Origin: Pseudomonadota bacterium
Lineage (GTDB): Bacteria > Pseudomonadota > Alphaproteobacteria > Rhizobiales > Rhizobiaceae
Reading direction: 5' to 3'
Length of the DNA: 64,000 bases
Assembly: GCA_023457435.1 (NCBI GenBank)
Contig: JAEWLS010000020.1
Location: forward strand, 1 to 64,000
Part shown: positions 15,900-24,393 of the stretch, piece by piece
Layout: every line of letters begins with the position of its first letter
Numbering within the stretch: the stretch's first letter is position 1
The notes under the pieces: model-generated
The model's input: only the letters and a program-made list of their open reading frames with translations
Databases searched by the model: none
What the model was told of the DNA's origin: nothing
Position numbers and translations under genes: made by a program

Positions 15900-15921
15900 A
15901 TCCAGCCATAAAGCGGTCTAG
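15900..15921 (-). repeat. Right terminal inverted repeat of the 274-bp element
   Basis: An exact reverse complement of 15648-15669. The TAG read leftward at 15920-15918 is the stop of the GT4 gene. Confidence 0.8.
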
Positions 15922-17153
15922 CGCAGCGACGGCGCAGGCGCCGCGAGATCGCGGTTCCTGCCGGCGGCGAGGCCCGCATGCACCTCGAACAGGCGGCCGA
16001 GCTGGCGCTTGACCGAAAAGGGCTGCACCGCCTCATGCAGACGCGCCGTCTCGACACGCCCGGCCCTGACGTCGTCCCACAGTGCGATGACGGCGTCGGC
16101 CCAGGCGTCGGCGCTCGCGGCGAGCGTCTCGCCGCGATCGACCAGTCGGCCGTGCAGGTCGTCACGCACGACCTTGCGAAACTGCGGAAGGTTGGTGCCG
16201 ACGAATGGCCGGCCCGTGGACAGGTTCTCGAGCATGAAGCACGGCATGCCTTCCCAGTGCGAGGTCATCAGCCCGACATGCATGCGCCGGAGCGTGGCCG
16301 CCATCTCCTCGGTGCGCAGCGACCCGTGACGCGTGGTGAAAGGCGCGATGGCATCGAACCCCTCCCAGCGCGACGGATCGGAACTGCCGGCGTAGTGGAA
16401 CTCGAAGCGTCCCGGCAGGCGCTCGCCGAGACGCCGCGCGACCGCGAACATCAGTTCGGGATCCTTCACCAGCTCGAGCCGCCCGGCATAGGCGACGCGC
16501 AGCACGCCGTCGGACAGATCGAACGGGGCCGGCGCGAACATCGCGGTGTCGATGGAAACGGTCAGCACCTCGCTGCGCGCCGCGATCGAAGGCGCCAGCG
16601 ACAGTGCGCGGGCACGCAAGCGCTCGGTGACGGTGAAGACATGCGAGGCCAGCCGGTAGGCCAACCATTCGCTCGCCTGCGTGATCTTCCAGATGTGACG
16701 CGTCAGGCTGTCCTGCTTCGTCGCGTCGCCGACATCATTGTGGATGATCAGCACGATCGGCCGTCCGAGCATGCGCACCAGCCACGCGATCTCGTAGCGC
16801 TCCAGCTCGACGCTCGACGGCATCTCAGACGCGATGCGGCGCATTGCCGGCAGGTGGCGCAGGAAGCCTGCGATGTAGCGCACCGTGTTGGAGCGCATCA
16901 GCGACCGGGCGGTCTCGCGCTGCTCGTCGGCAGGCACGTAGGCGACAGGCAGGAAGGCCAGGCTGCGGCCAGAGAACTCGACCTTCGTGACGACGCCAAG
17001 CGGAAGATCGCCGCGGTCGTCGACGCCGATGAGCAGAGGCTCGACGCCAGCAGGAACGTGACGCAGGATCTGGCGGACATGGGTCTCGATGCCGCCGACC
17101 TTGACGCCGCGCGGGTCCATCGGATGGGCTATGATCAGACGCGATGAAGACAT
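15918..17153 (-). CDS. Glycosyltransferase, GT4 (group 1) family
   Basis: A 411-residue GT-B enzyme. The N-terminal HPMDPRGVKVGGIETHVRQ is the glycine-rich donor-domain entry typical of GT4. The C-terminal domain has LRVAYAGRLELVKDPELM and the E-x7-E element in HWEGMPCFMLENLSTGRPFV. It probably adds a sugar in the local polysaccharide pathway. It lies 34 bases downstream of the chain-length gene on the same strand and may be cotranscribed with it. Its stop codon is provided by the right inverted repeat of the 274-bp element, so its last residues may have been changed by the insertion. Confidence 0.85.
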   Translation of the reverse strand: MSSSRLIIAHPMDPRGVKVGGIETHVRQILRHVPAGVEPLLIGVDDRGDLPLGVVTKVEFSGRSLAFLPVAYVPADEQRETARSLMRSNTVRYIAGFLRHLPAMRRIASEMPSSVELERYEIAWLVRMLGRPIVLIIHNDVGDATKQDSLTRHIWKITQASEWLAYRLASHVFTVTERLRARALSLAPSIAARSEVLTVSIDTAMFAPAPFDLSDGVLRVAYAGRLELVKDPELMFAVARRLGERLPGRFEFHYAGSSDPSRWEGFDAIAPFTTRHGSLRTEEMAATLRRMHVGLMTSHWEGMPCFMLENLSTGRPFVGTNLPQFRKVVRDDLHGRLVDRGETLAASADAWADAVIALWDDVRAGRVETARLHEAVQPFSVKRQLGRLFEVHAGLAAGRNRDLAAPAPSLR

Positions 17154-17187
17154 CGCGCGACGCTAGCGCCGGCGCATTAACGAAGAA

Positions 17188-19110
17188 TTAGGCCGCGCGG
17201 GCGGGAAGCTCGTCGGCCATTGACATGACGCTCACCTCAAGCCCGCCGGCGGCGAGAAGCTCCTCGTAGATGGCGCGCTCGTCGACGGACATGGCGTTGC
17301 CGGGGACGACGATGACGACGTGGTCGGCATGTTCGATGAACGCCGCGGCAAGCTCGCTCGCCTCGCCATGGAGAACGCCGCCGTTGACCACGACGCGGTC
17401 GTAGGCGTCCGCGAAAACGCCGACGATGTCAGGCAGGCGCGCCAGATCGACACCGCGCCAGGCGGCGCCGGCGCTGGCCAGATGAACTTGCGAATACGGG
17501 TCGCGCGAAAGGATGTCGGACATCGCCGCCTCGCCGCGCGACAGCTCGGCAAGCCCCGGTTCGGTCTTGGCATGGAGGTCCAGCAGCAGCGTGGACCGGC
17601 CGGCGGTCGCCGCGTCGCGCGCCATGCGCAGCGCCGCCTCGCCGCTGAGCACGCCGTCGGAAACGGCGAGCGTCATCACCATGCGTTCTGCCACGACAAC
17701 TGCCGCCGCGGGGGCAGCGATTGCGGACGCCGGGACCGCGCGAGCCGCGCGCGGGCGCAGACCGCGGCGCTTCTCGAGGAGGTCAGCGACTATGGCGTTG
17801 AAGACGCCGAGACCGAAGCCGAAGATCGCGGCGGCCGCAGCCAGCAGGCTGCGCGGCGGGAAGGCCGGGCTGTCCGGGACGGCGGCAGGGGCGATGGTGC
17901 GCGCGCTGCGCGAGCCGAGATTGCCGAGCTCCGCCGTCTCCTTGGCGCGCACGAGATAGGATTCGTAGACGAGGCGGCTTGCCTGCGCCTGCCGCTCCAA
18001 CTCGCGCAGCTGGATCAGCTTGTCGTTGGCGGTGAAGGACTGGTCGGTCAACTGCTTGACGCTCGCCGCAAGGGATTCCTCGGTGTCGACCGCGGCGCGC
18101 CAGGCATCGCGCGTGGCAGCCACCAGGCGCTCGCTCTCGGCGCGGATCGCCTGCGTGGCACGCGTCACCTCCGCCTGCGCGGCGCCGACGCGCGGATGGC
18201 GCGGCCCGAGAACCTGCTGGAGTTCGGCGAGGTTGCGCTGCGCTTCCGTGAGGACGCTGCGCAGGCCGACCATGGTGGCGTTCTCGGTGTCGGACAGCAC
18301 GGAGCTGACGTCGCCGCGCTGGCGCAGCGCATTCTGCAGCACCTCGTAGCGGGACTTGGCCTGGGCACTCTCGCCAACGGCGGCGGACAGCCGCGTCGAG
18401 AGTTCGTTGATACGGCTGTCGAGCAGCATGCGGCCGTCGGCGGCGGCAATGCGGTTGGCGGTCTTGTACTCGGCGACCTTGTCCTCGTCGGCCTTCAGCT
18501 TCGCCTGCAGCTCGGCCAGGCGCTCCTCGATCGACGAGGAGAAGGTCTGCGTGGCGGTCGCGCCGGACTCGGCCTGGTCCTGCGTGTAGGCAGACGCGAT
18601 GGCATTGGCGAGGCGCGCGGCCTTGGCCGGCTCCTTGGCGGTGACCGCGATCTCAATGATGTAAGTGTTTTCCGGACGCGTGACCTTGGTCGCCTTGGCG
18701 AGCGATTCCACGGCGATCTCCTGCGGCGTCCGCGCGTTGCTCTCGCCGGGCTTCGGCTTGAAGAAATCCTCGTCGGCGACAAGGTTCTCGCGCTCGACGA
18801 CGCGCGACAGCACGGTCTCGGAGGTGACGATCTCGACCTGGCTCTCGACGAGGACCATGTCGCTGCCGAGCGACGGCTGGACGACCTCGTTCTGAAGGAC
18901 GCGCAGCTCGCGTGGGTCGATCAGGAGGCGCGCGGTCGCCTTGTAGCGCGGGCCGACGACCCAAAGCGCGGTGAGCGCAAGCGCGACGACCGCGACCGTC
19001 GTGCCGAGGATCAGCCACTTTCGACGCAGGATGAGTTCGACCAGGCCGAAGACGTCGATCGCGCCGTCATGGGTGGCCGCTGAGGCACTCGTTTCGCCGG
19101 CCACTGCCAT
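17188..19110 (-). CDS. GumC/Wzz-like chain-length protein with degenerate BY-kinase domain
   Basis: A 640-residue inner-membrane protein. The order is an N-terminal Wzz domain with TM1 (RKWLILGTTVAVVALALTAL), a long coiled-coil periplasmic domain, a GNVR-type segment, TM2 (SLLAAAAAIFGFGLGVF), then a cytosolic domain of about 190 residues with the fold order of bacterial tyrosine kinases. In that domain the Walker A glycine/lysine loop is absent (SDGVLSGEAAL), the Walker A' position reads LLLDLHAK and the next strand VVVNGG lacks the acidic residue. No Tyr-rich tail follows. It probably sets polysaccharide length without kinase activity. ATG 19110 has GGAG 10 bases upstream. Confidence 0.82.
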   Translation of the reverse strand: MAVAGETSASAATHDGAIDVFGLVELILRRKWLILGTTVAVVALALTALWVVGPRYKATARLLIDPRELRVLQNEVVQPSLGSDMVLVESQVEIVTSETVLSRVVERENLVADEDFFKPKPGESNARTPQEIAVESLAKATKVTRPENTYIIEIAVTAKEPAKAARLANAIASAYTQDQAESGATATQTFSSSIEERLAELQAKLKADEDKVAEYKTANRIAAADGRMLLDSRINELSTRLSAAVGESAQAKSRYEVLQNALRQRGDVSSVLSDTENATMVGLRSVLTEAQRNLAELQQVLGPRHPRVGAAQAEVTRATQAIRAESERLVAATRDAWRAAVDTEESLAASVKQLTDQSFTANDKLIQLRELERQAQASRLVYESYLVRAKETAELGNLGSRSARTIAPAAVPDSPAFPPRSLLAAAAAIFGFGLGVFNAIVADLLEKRRGLRPRAARAVPASAIAAPAAAVVVAERMVMTLAVSDGVLSGEAALRMARDAATAGRSTLLLDLHAKTEPGLAELSRGEAAMSDILSRDPYSQVHLASAGAAWRGVDLARLPDIVGVFADAYDRVVVNGGVLHGEASELAAAFIEHADHVVIVVPGNAMSVDERAIYEELLAAGGLEVSVMSMADELPARAA

Positions 19111-19257
19111 GGACGCGTCGCTCCAGTCGGAAACAGGCGGCGCACCGCCGATGCGAATCGTTACCAATTCATTGAACGGCGACGGTAAACGCCCGGTTAA
19201 ACGCCGCACTTGCCGGCATGCCGCGGCTGGCCTATCGACGGATCGCGGAGGCAGGTC

Positions 19258-20067
19258 ATGACAAGCAAGGTGGTTCTCGTCGGCGCCGGAAACATGGGCT
19301 TCGCCATGCTCGCAGGCTGGCTGGACGCGGGCATACTCACCCCCGACGAGATCGTCGTCGTGGAGCCGTCGGAGGCGCTGCGGGACCGCGCGGCAAAACG
19401 CGGCGTCGCCGTATCGAGCGGGCCGGATGGCGTTTCGGGGCAGCCGCAGCTTGTCGTGCTCGCGGTCAAGCCGCAGCTGATCAAGGACATCGCGGCCGGC
19501 TACCGGGGGCTCGCGGCAGATGGCGCGACCTTCCTGTCGATCGCCGCCGGAACGACGATCGCGACGTTGAGCGGGGTGCTGGGCGGGCAGACGCCAATCA
19601 TCCGATGCATGCCGAACACGCCAGCGGCGATCGGCAAGGGCATGATGGTGACGTTCGCGAACGAACATGTGAGCCCGGAAACCGCGGCGTTCGTCGAAAG
19701 GCTGCTCGCCGCCAGCGGCGAGGTCGCGACGATACCGCGCGAAGAGCTGATGGATGCGGTGACTGCCGTGTCCGGCTCGGGTCCGGCCTATATCTTTCAC
19801 TTCATCGAGGCGCTGGCCGCGGCCGGCGTGTCCGTCGGGCTCGATCCGGAAACGGCGGCGCTGCTGGCGCGCCAGACCGTCTACGGCGCGGCCTCGCTCG
19901 CCTTCGAGAGCGGCGAGGACGCCGGCAAGCTGCGCGAACAGGTGACAAGCCCCAACGGCACCACGGCGGCGGCGCTCAAGGTGCTGATGGCCAAAGACGG
20001 GCTGACGCAGCTCATGACGAAGGCCGTGCTGGCGGCGCGCGACCGCGGCGTCGAGCTGGGGAAATAG
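19258..20067 (+). CDS. proC: Pyrroline-5-carboxylate reductase
   Basis: A 269-residue cytosolic enzyme that reduces 1-pyrroline-5-carboxylate to proline with NAD(P)H. The N terminus KVVLVGAGNMGFAMLAGW is the dinucleotide-binding loop; the C-terminal signature ATAVSGSGPAYIFHF-type (here AVSGSGPAYIFHFIEAL) and QVTSPNGTTAAAL are diagnostic. GGAGG precedes the ATG at 19258. Its stop abuts the stop of the convergent vapC gene. It is divergent from the chain-length gene, and the 147-base gap should hold both promoters. Confidence 0.95.
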   Translation: MTSKVVLVGAGNMGFAMLAGWLDAGILTPDEIVVVEPSEALRDRAAKRGVAVSSGPDGVSGQPQLVVLAVKPQLIKDIAAGYRGLAADGATFLSIAAGTTIATLSGVLGGQTPIIRCMPNTPAAIGKGMMVTFANEHVSPETAAFVERLLAASGEVATIPREELMDAVTAVSGSGPAYIFHFIEALAAAGVSVGLDPETAALLARQTVYGAASLAFESGEDAGKLREQVTSPNGTTAAALKVLMAKDGLTQLMTKAVLAARDRGVELGK

Positions 20068-20457
20068 TCAGGCCAGATCGGTCTGCGCGAAGTCGCGGCC
20101 TTTGTAAAGAAGCGGCAGATCATGGACCTTGGCTGAGGCGTAGGACATGCAGTCGGCCAGATTCAAGCGCGCCGGGTGGCGGCCCTTGCCGTAGAGTGCA
20201 AAGGCTTCGATAGATGCGAACGCTTCGGCCTCGCCGACGGGCATGATGCCAACTTCCAGCTCGCGGAGAATGCCCAGGATGGCACTCCGCGCATCGCGCG
20301 GATCAAGCACAAGAAGCGTCGAAAGTCTCATCGCGGCTTCCAGCACAACCAGCGCCGAAGTGACACAGCTGTCGACTGAGCGGATGCGATCGATGAACTC
20401 CTGAGCATCCGCCTCTTTCGCGAGGATCGCGACGATGACGGACGTGTCGACGAACAT
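20068..20457 (-). CDS. vapC: VapC-type PIN-domain toxin ribonuclease
   Basis: A 129-residue PIN domain. The acidic active-site residues are visible: Asp4 (VDTS), Glu40 (VVLEA), Asp102 (NLADCMSY) and Asp122 (KGRDF). They coordinate Mg for RNA cleavage. I chose the ATG at 20457 because it shares one base with the antitoxin stop (TGATG), the usual toxin-antitoxin coupling; a GTG 15 bases upstream is less likely. The pair is wedged between proC and a dehydrogenase gene and ends flush against proC. Confidence 0.9.
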   Translation of the reverse strand: MFVDTSVIVAILAKEADAQEFIDRIRSVDSCVTSALVVLEAAMRLSTLLVLDPRDARSAILGILRELEVGIMPVGEAEAFASIEAFALYGKGRHPARLNLADCMSYASAKVHDLPLLYKGRDFAQTDLA

Positions 20458-20699
20458 CAGGGATTTCCCCACATCTCGTCGATCTCGTCCTTGGTCAATT
20501 CACGGCCTTTCCCGCCAGACTTAGCGTGGAGTTCGGCGATGATAGATGCGAGGCGATCAGCAAGCGGGATGGCTTCCCGTTCGCGTTGAAGCTGCGCTTC
20601 CAAAGCACCAATCACCGCGTCGGTGATCGACGTGCCGCGCTTTTTCGCGAGTTCGCGGGCAAGCTCGTGCGCCCTGGGATGTCTGATCTGGAGGTTCAT
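20457..20699 (-). CDS. vapB: VapB-type antitoxin
   Basis: An 80-residue protein. The N-terminal MNLQIRHPRAHELARELAKK followed by GTSITDAVIGALE is the DNA-binding motif of VapB/PSK-type antitoxins, and the C-terminal half (REREAIPLADRLASIIAELH...) would wrap around the toxin. It precedes and overlaps vapC by one base. It is expected to bind VapC and repress its own operon; the operator would lie in the 50-base gap upstream. The protein is complete. Confidence 0.88.
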   Translation of the reverse strand: MNLQIRHPRAHELARELAKKRGTSITDAVIGALEAQLQREREAIPLADRLASIIAELHAKSGGKGRELTKDEIDEMWGNP

Positions 20700-20748
20700 G
20701 ACGCGATCCGTTCAATACACCGCAGGATAAGCGTCATGACAAGCTGCT

Positions 20749-22065
20749 TCAACCTTTGCCGTACAGCATCTCGTCCTGCAGCCTGCGCAGCGCGAACAGT
20801 CGGGTCGTCGGATCCGGCGCAGCATTGGCGGCGGTGAGGAGCTCGCCTTTCTTGACCGGCGCGAGCACCCTGCCCCCCTCGAGCAAGCCCACAGGCACCG
20901 CAGCCGCGGCGCGAGCGTCGGCGACGGTCATGGTGTGCGACCGGTAGCAGGTCTCGCCGATGGCATCGAAAGTCTCGCCCGGCTTCAGGTCACGCTTGGC
21001 GACCGCGCAGACCTCGGCAACAGGGCGCGGCAGCGGCACCATGTCCGGCTTGCCATGGAGTACGATACGGGCAGCCGTCAGCGGCACCTCGAGGGACGTC
21101 AGATGATAGGGCCGGTGGAAGGCGTAGTACGGTCCGCGACCGACATGCAGGTCGTCCATCCGCTCGATGACGCGCGGATGCGTCGCCTCGACCACAACGA
21201 AGACGCCCGGAGCCACGCCCTTGCCGATCGTGTAGTCGACCACGCCCTTGCGCGATAGCACGCCTCCGTCGGCGGCGGGGATCAGGACCCTTGCGAGCTC
21301 GTCGCGGCCGGCGTTCGGCCCGTGCATGCCCGGAACGTCCGGCACCAGGCCGGTGGCATTGGCGATGGCGCACATCTCCACCATCGTCTTGGAGCCGTCG
21401 ACGAACTCGACCAGCATGCGCGGGTTCATGTTCCGGCGGATCGCCTCCTCGCGGTAGTCGTCGGGGACGGCGTCGCGGTTGAGCGGATTGTTCTTGCCCT
21501 TTCCGGCCGAGACGATGGTGTAGCCGAGCGCGGTGGCGAACTCGATGAGCTCCATGCACGACGAGGGCTCGTCGCCGGCGCCGACGGAATAGATCACGCC
21601 CAGCCGGTCTGCTTCCTTCTTCAGGTAGGGGCCGATGGTGACGTCGGCCTCGACGTTCATCATCACGACATGCTTGCCGTGCTGCATTGCCATCAGGTCG
21701 AAATCGGCCGCTACGCCGGGCTTTCCGGTGGCATCGATGATGACGTCGATCAGCGGGTTCTGCACCATCGTCTCGACAGAGGTGATGGCGATGCGGCCGG
21801 CCTCGATCGCCGCGCTGACCTTCGACTGGGTATCGGCCTCGGCTGCATGAGCCTCGTCGCCATAGGCGATGCGGATCGCCTCGCGCGCCGTGTGCGGGCG
21901 GCGGGTGGCCAGGGCGCAGACGGAGATCCCCCGCATCAGCATGCCCTGGGTGACGAGGTCAGTGCCCATCTCGCCGGTGCCGATGACGCCGATGCGCACC
22001 GGCCGCCCCGCCTCGGCGCGCTGCGCAAGCTCGCGGGCGAGACCGGTAAGAGCGACGTTGGTCAT
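20749..22065 (-). CDS. Homoserine-dehydrogenase-like NAD(P) oxidoreductase with SAF domain
   Basis: A cytosolic protein of about 438 residues. The Rossmann entry is VRIGVIGTGEMGTDLVTQG; the middle (VGAGDEPSSCMELIEFA) matches the predicted homoserine dehydrogenase group (COG4091-type). The C-terminal 100 residues (AKRDLKPGETFDAIGE... VPVGLLEGG) form a SAF domain as found in sugar-acid and antifreeze-like enzymes. Known relatives handle four- or five-carbon branched or keto sugar acids rather than homoserine, so the true substrate is open. An ATG at 22095 would add 10 residues; neither start has a strong ribosome site. Confidence 0.75.
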   Translation of the reverse strand: MTNVALTGLARELAQRAEAGRPVRIGVIGTGEMGTDLVTQGMLMRGISVCALATRRPHTAREAIRIAYGDEAHAAEADTQSKVSAAIEAGRIAITSVETMVQNPLIDVIIDATGKPGVAADFDLMAMQHGKHVVMMNVEADVTIGPYLKKEADRLGVIYSVGAGDEPSSCMELIEFATALGYTIVSAGKGKNNPLNRDAVPDDYREEAIRRNMNPRMLVEFVDGSKTMVEMCAIANATGLVPDVPGMHGPNAGRDELARVLIPAADGGVLSRKGVVDYTIGKGVAPGVFVVVEATHPRVIERMDDLHVGRGPYYAFHRPYHLTSLEVPLTAARIVLHGKPDMVPLPRPVAEVCAVAKRDLKPGETFDAIGETCYRSHTMTVADARAAAAVPVGLLEGGRVLAPVKKGELLTAANAAPDPTTRLFALRRLQDEMLYGKG

Positions 22066-22121
22066 AAGATGCGATCCCGGTTCGTCCGGGCTCATCTAGT
22101 GCCGCGATCAACGGGGAGAAA

Positions 22122-22196
<75 letters not shown>

Positions 22197-22298
22197 CCGG
22201 TTGTTCGGCGCGGCTTCTGCCATAGCTCGCCGGCCAGCGCAAGCATTGCGCCCGGATCGCGTCTACACCATGTTCAAGCCGCAATCGCGGAGGCAGGA

Positions 22299-22478
22299 TT
22301 GGCCAAGGAAAAGGGACCCAGGCCGACAGCGGACGAGGCGCGGCGGGCACGGCTCGCCAAGCAGCTGCGCGACAATCTCGCGAAGCGCAAGGCGCAGGCG
22401 CGCGCACGCAGGGCCGGCGACGCGGATCTGCGCGAGGGGATGGACGGCAGGACCAAACCGGGCGGCGAACGCGGGTAA
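22299..22478 (+). CDS. Small conserved basic protein upstream of murA
   Basis: A 59-residue, strongly charged protein (about one third Lys/Arg). It begins with TTG at 22299 (AKEKGPRPTADEARRARLA), supported by GGAGG with 5-base spacing. The middle is an Arg/Lys/Ala helix (AKQLRDNLAKRKAQARARR). Small proteins of this kind sit upstream of murA in many Hyphomicrobiales. Function unknown; a nucleic-acid or ribosome contact is suggested by charge only. Confidence 0.65.
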   Translation: MAKEKGPRPTADEARRARLAKQLRDNLAKRKAQARARRAGDADLREGMDGRTKPGGERG

Positions 22479-22586
22479 TCGTGCCCGCTGGCGTTCCTTG
22501 AACCGCTTCGGCCGATGGTCTAGACGGGCCGTTCGGGCGGGGAACAGCAGGAAAACCGGCGATTCGGCCGGGAAAGGCGGGACTTC

Positions 22587-23876
22587 ATGGATCGCATCAG
22601 AATCGTCGGCGGCGCCAAGCTCAACGGCATCATACCGATTTCCGGCGCCAAGAACGCAGCGCTGCCGCTGATGATCGCGTCGCTGCTCACCGACGAGACG
22701 CTGACGCTCGACAACGTGCCGCACCTGGCCGACGTCGAACAGCTCATCCGCATCCTCGGCAACCACGGCGTCGACTATTCGGTCAACGGTCGCCGTGCCG
22801 GCGAGACGGAAACCTATTCGCGTACCATCAACTTCACCGCGAAGCGCATCGTCGACACCACTGCGCCGTACCACCTCGTCTCGAAGATGCGGGCGAGCTT
22901 CTGGGTGATCGGGCCGCTGCTGGCGCGCATGGGCGAGGCCAACGTGTCCCTTCCCGGCGGCTGCGCGATCGGCACCCGGCCGGTCGACCTCTTCATCGAC
23001 GGGCTGCAGGCGCTCGGCACGCAGATCGACATCGACAATGGCTACGTGCTCGCGCGGGCACCGAAAGGACTGATCGGCGCGATCTACACGTTCCCGAAGG
23101 TCTCGGTGGGCGCGACCCACGTGCTGATGATGGCGGCAACGCTGGCCAAGGGCACCACCGTGCTTCAGAACGCGGCGCGCGAGCCGGAGATCGTCAACCT
23201 CGCCGAATGCCTGAATGCCATGGGCGCCAAGGTGTCGGGCGCGGGGAGCGAAACGATCACCATCGAGGGCGTGGCGAAGCTGCACGGCGCCCGGGTTCAG
23301 GTCATCCCGGACCGCATCGAGACCGGCACCTACGCGATGGCGGTGGCGATGACCGGCGGCGACGTGCTGCTCGAAGGAGCGCGGCCCGACCTGCTCGACA
23401 ACGCGCTCGATGTGCTGGTCCAGGCCGGCGCCGAGATCACGCCGACGAATTCCGGCATCCGCGTGCGGCGCAATGGCGCCGGGATCGCGGCGGTCGACGT
23501 CACCACAGCGCCGTTTCCGGGTTTCCCGACCGACCTGCAGGCACAGTTCATGGGGCTCATGACCAAGGCCCGCGGCAAGTCGCGCATAACCGAGACGATC
23601 TTCGAAAACCGCTTCATGCACGTGCAGGAGCTGGCGCGGCTCGGCGCCAAGATCTCGCTCGCCGGCCAGACGGCGATCGTCGAAGGCGTACCGGTGCTCA
23701 AGGGCGCGCCGGTGATGGCGACGGATCTGCGCGCATCGGTGTCGCTGGTCATCGCCGGGCTCGCAGCCGAAGGCGAGACGGTGGTACACCGCGTCTACCA
23801 CCTCGACCGCGGCTTCGAGCGGCTCGAGCAGAAGCTGACCGGGTGCGGCGCCTCGGTCGAACGGCTGTCTGAGTAG
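22587..23876 (+). CDS. murA: UDP-N-acetylglucosamine 1-carboxyvinyltransferase
   Basis: A 429-residue enzyme, full length for the family, catalysing the first committed step of peptidoglycan synthesis (enolpyruvyl transfer from PEP to UDP-GlcNAc). N terminus: IVGGAKLNGIIPISGAKNA with the conserved Lys-Asn pair. The catalytic, fosfomycin-reactive Cys lies in LPGGCAIGTRPVD (Cys126 here). It is the first gene of the conserved block to yacG. ATG 22587 follows a purine-rich GGAAAGGCGGG stretch. Confidence 0.97.
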   Translation: MDRIRIVGGAKLNGIIPISGAKNAALPLMIASLLTDETLTLDNVPHLADVEQLIRILGNHGVDYSVNGRRAGETETYSRTINFTAKRIVDTTAPYHLVSKMRASFWVIGPLLARMGEANVSLPGGCAIGTRPVDLFIDGLQALGTQIDIDNGYVLARAPKGLIGAIYTFPKVSVGATHVLMMAATLAKGTTVLQNAAREPEIVNLAECLNAMGAKVSGAGSETITIEGVAKLHGARVQVIPDRIETGTYAMAVAMTGGDVLLEGARPDLLDNALDVLVQAGAEITPTNSGIRVRRNGAGIAAVDVTTAPFPGFPTDLQAQFMGLMTKARGKSRITETIFENRFMHVQELARLGAKISLAGQTAIVEGVPVLKGAPVMATDLRASVSLVIAGLAAEGETVVHRVYHLDRGFERLEQKLTGCGASVERLSE

Positions 23877-23954
23877 CCCGCGCGCTCAACCGTTGCGCGG
23901 CTCGAAGCGAACGCCTAACAGACACCGGTAGAGCAACCGGACCCGCGCGCCCGC

Positions 23955-24389
23955 ATGCAGCCATTGAAGCTTGTCGCGCTCGACGACGAGGATCTGAAGA
24001 TCGTGTCCGCGCACGTGCAGGACGCGGTGATGAAGGTTGGCGACATTTCCTGGCTGAAGGCGGAGAAGCGCGTCGTCATCGCGATGAACCGCTATGCCTG
24101 GGAGAAGAAGACCGGGCTGTTCTTCGGCAAGCCGGAGCGGCGGCGCAGCGTGCTGCATTTCGAGGCCGTGACGGCACTGCGCGCCATCGGCGTCGACCCC
24201 GCACGCAGCGAGGACGTGCTGTCCCTGCTGGCAATCCGCTTCGAGGCCGGACAGGCGCCGGGCGGAACCGTGGAAATCGACTTCTCCGGCGGCGCGACGA
24301 TGCGGCTCACGGTCGATTACATCGAGGCGCGTCTCGCCGACCTCGGCGCGGCCTGGGAAGCCACGGCGCGGCCGCGTCACGGGAGCTGA
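23955..24389 (+). CDS. DUF2948-family protein
   Basis: A 144-residue protein starting QPLKLVALDDEDLKIVSAHV, with KRVVIAMNRYAWE and the C-terminal RLTVDYIEARLADLGAAW. It matches the short alphaproteobacterial DUF2948 family, which almost always precedes hisD. It is soluble with no signal peptide. Function is unknown; linkage to hisD (4-base gap) suggests cotranscription only. Confidence 0.85.
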   Translation: MQPLKLVALDDEDLKIVSAHVQDAVMKVGDISWLKAEKRVVIAMNRYAWEKKTGLFFGKPERRRSVLHFEAVTALRAIGVDPARSEDVLSLLAIRFEAGQAPGGTVEIDFSGGATMRLTVDYIEARLADLGAAWEATARPRHGS

Positions 24390-24393
24390 CCGC

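Larger units (their letters stand above)
15648..15921. repeat. 274-bp element with 22-bp perfect terminal inverted repeats (MITE/RIME-like)
   Basis: Bases 15648-15669 and 15900-15921 are perfect inverted copies of a 22-mer that starts CTAGACCGC and ends GGCTGGAT. The interior has CCTTCGGG-type repeats and a GTATC-TC-GATAC palindrome near 15832-15843. It is not evidently coding: short open frames exist on both strands but have no ribosome sites. The CTAG ends supply the TAG stops of both flanking convergent genes. Size and structure fit a non-autonomous miniature transposable element or a rhizobial intergenic mosaic repeat, but no transposase match can be claimed. As RNA, it could also form a long hairpin and terminate both genes. 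Confidence 0.65.

Noticed and set aside
15658..15921. Short open frames on both strands inside the 274-bp element
   Set aside because: They lack ribosome sites, run into the terminal repeats and show no family motif; the repeat structure explains the region better.
17320..19083. Plus-strand 587-codon open frame
   Set aside because: It is wholly antisense to the chain-length protein, which has recognisable Wzz and membrane segments.
22263..23801. Minus-strand 512-codon open frame opposite murA
   Set aside because: murA on the other strand is unmistakable.
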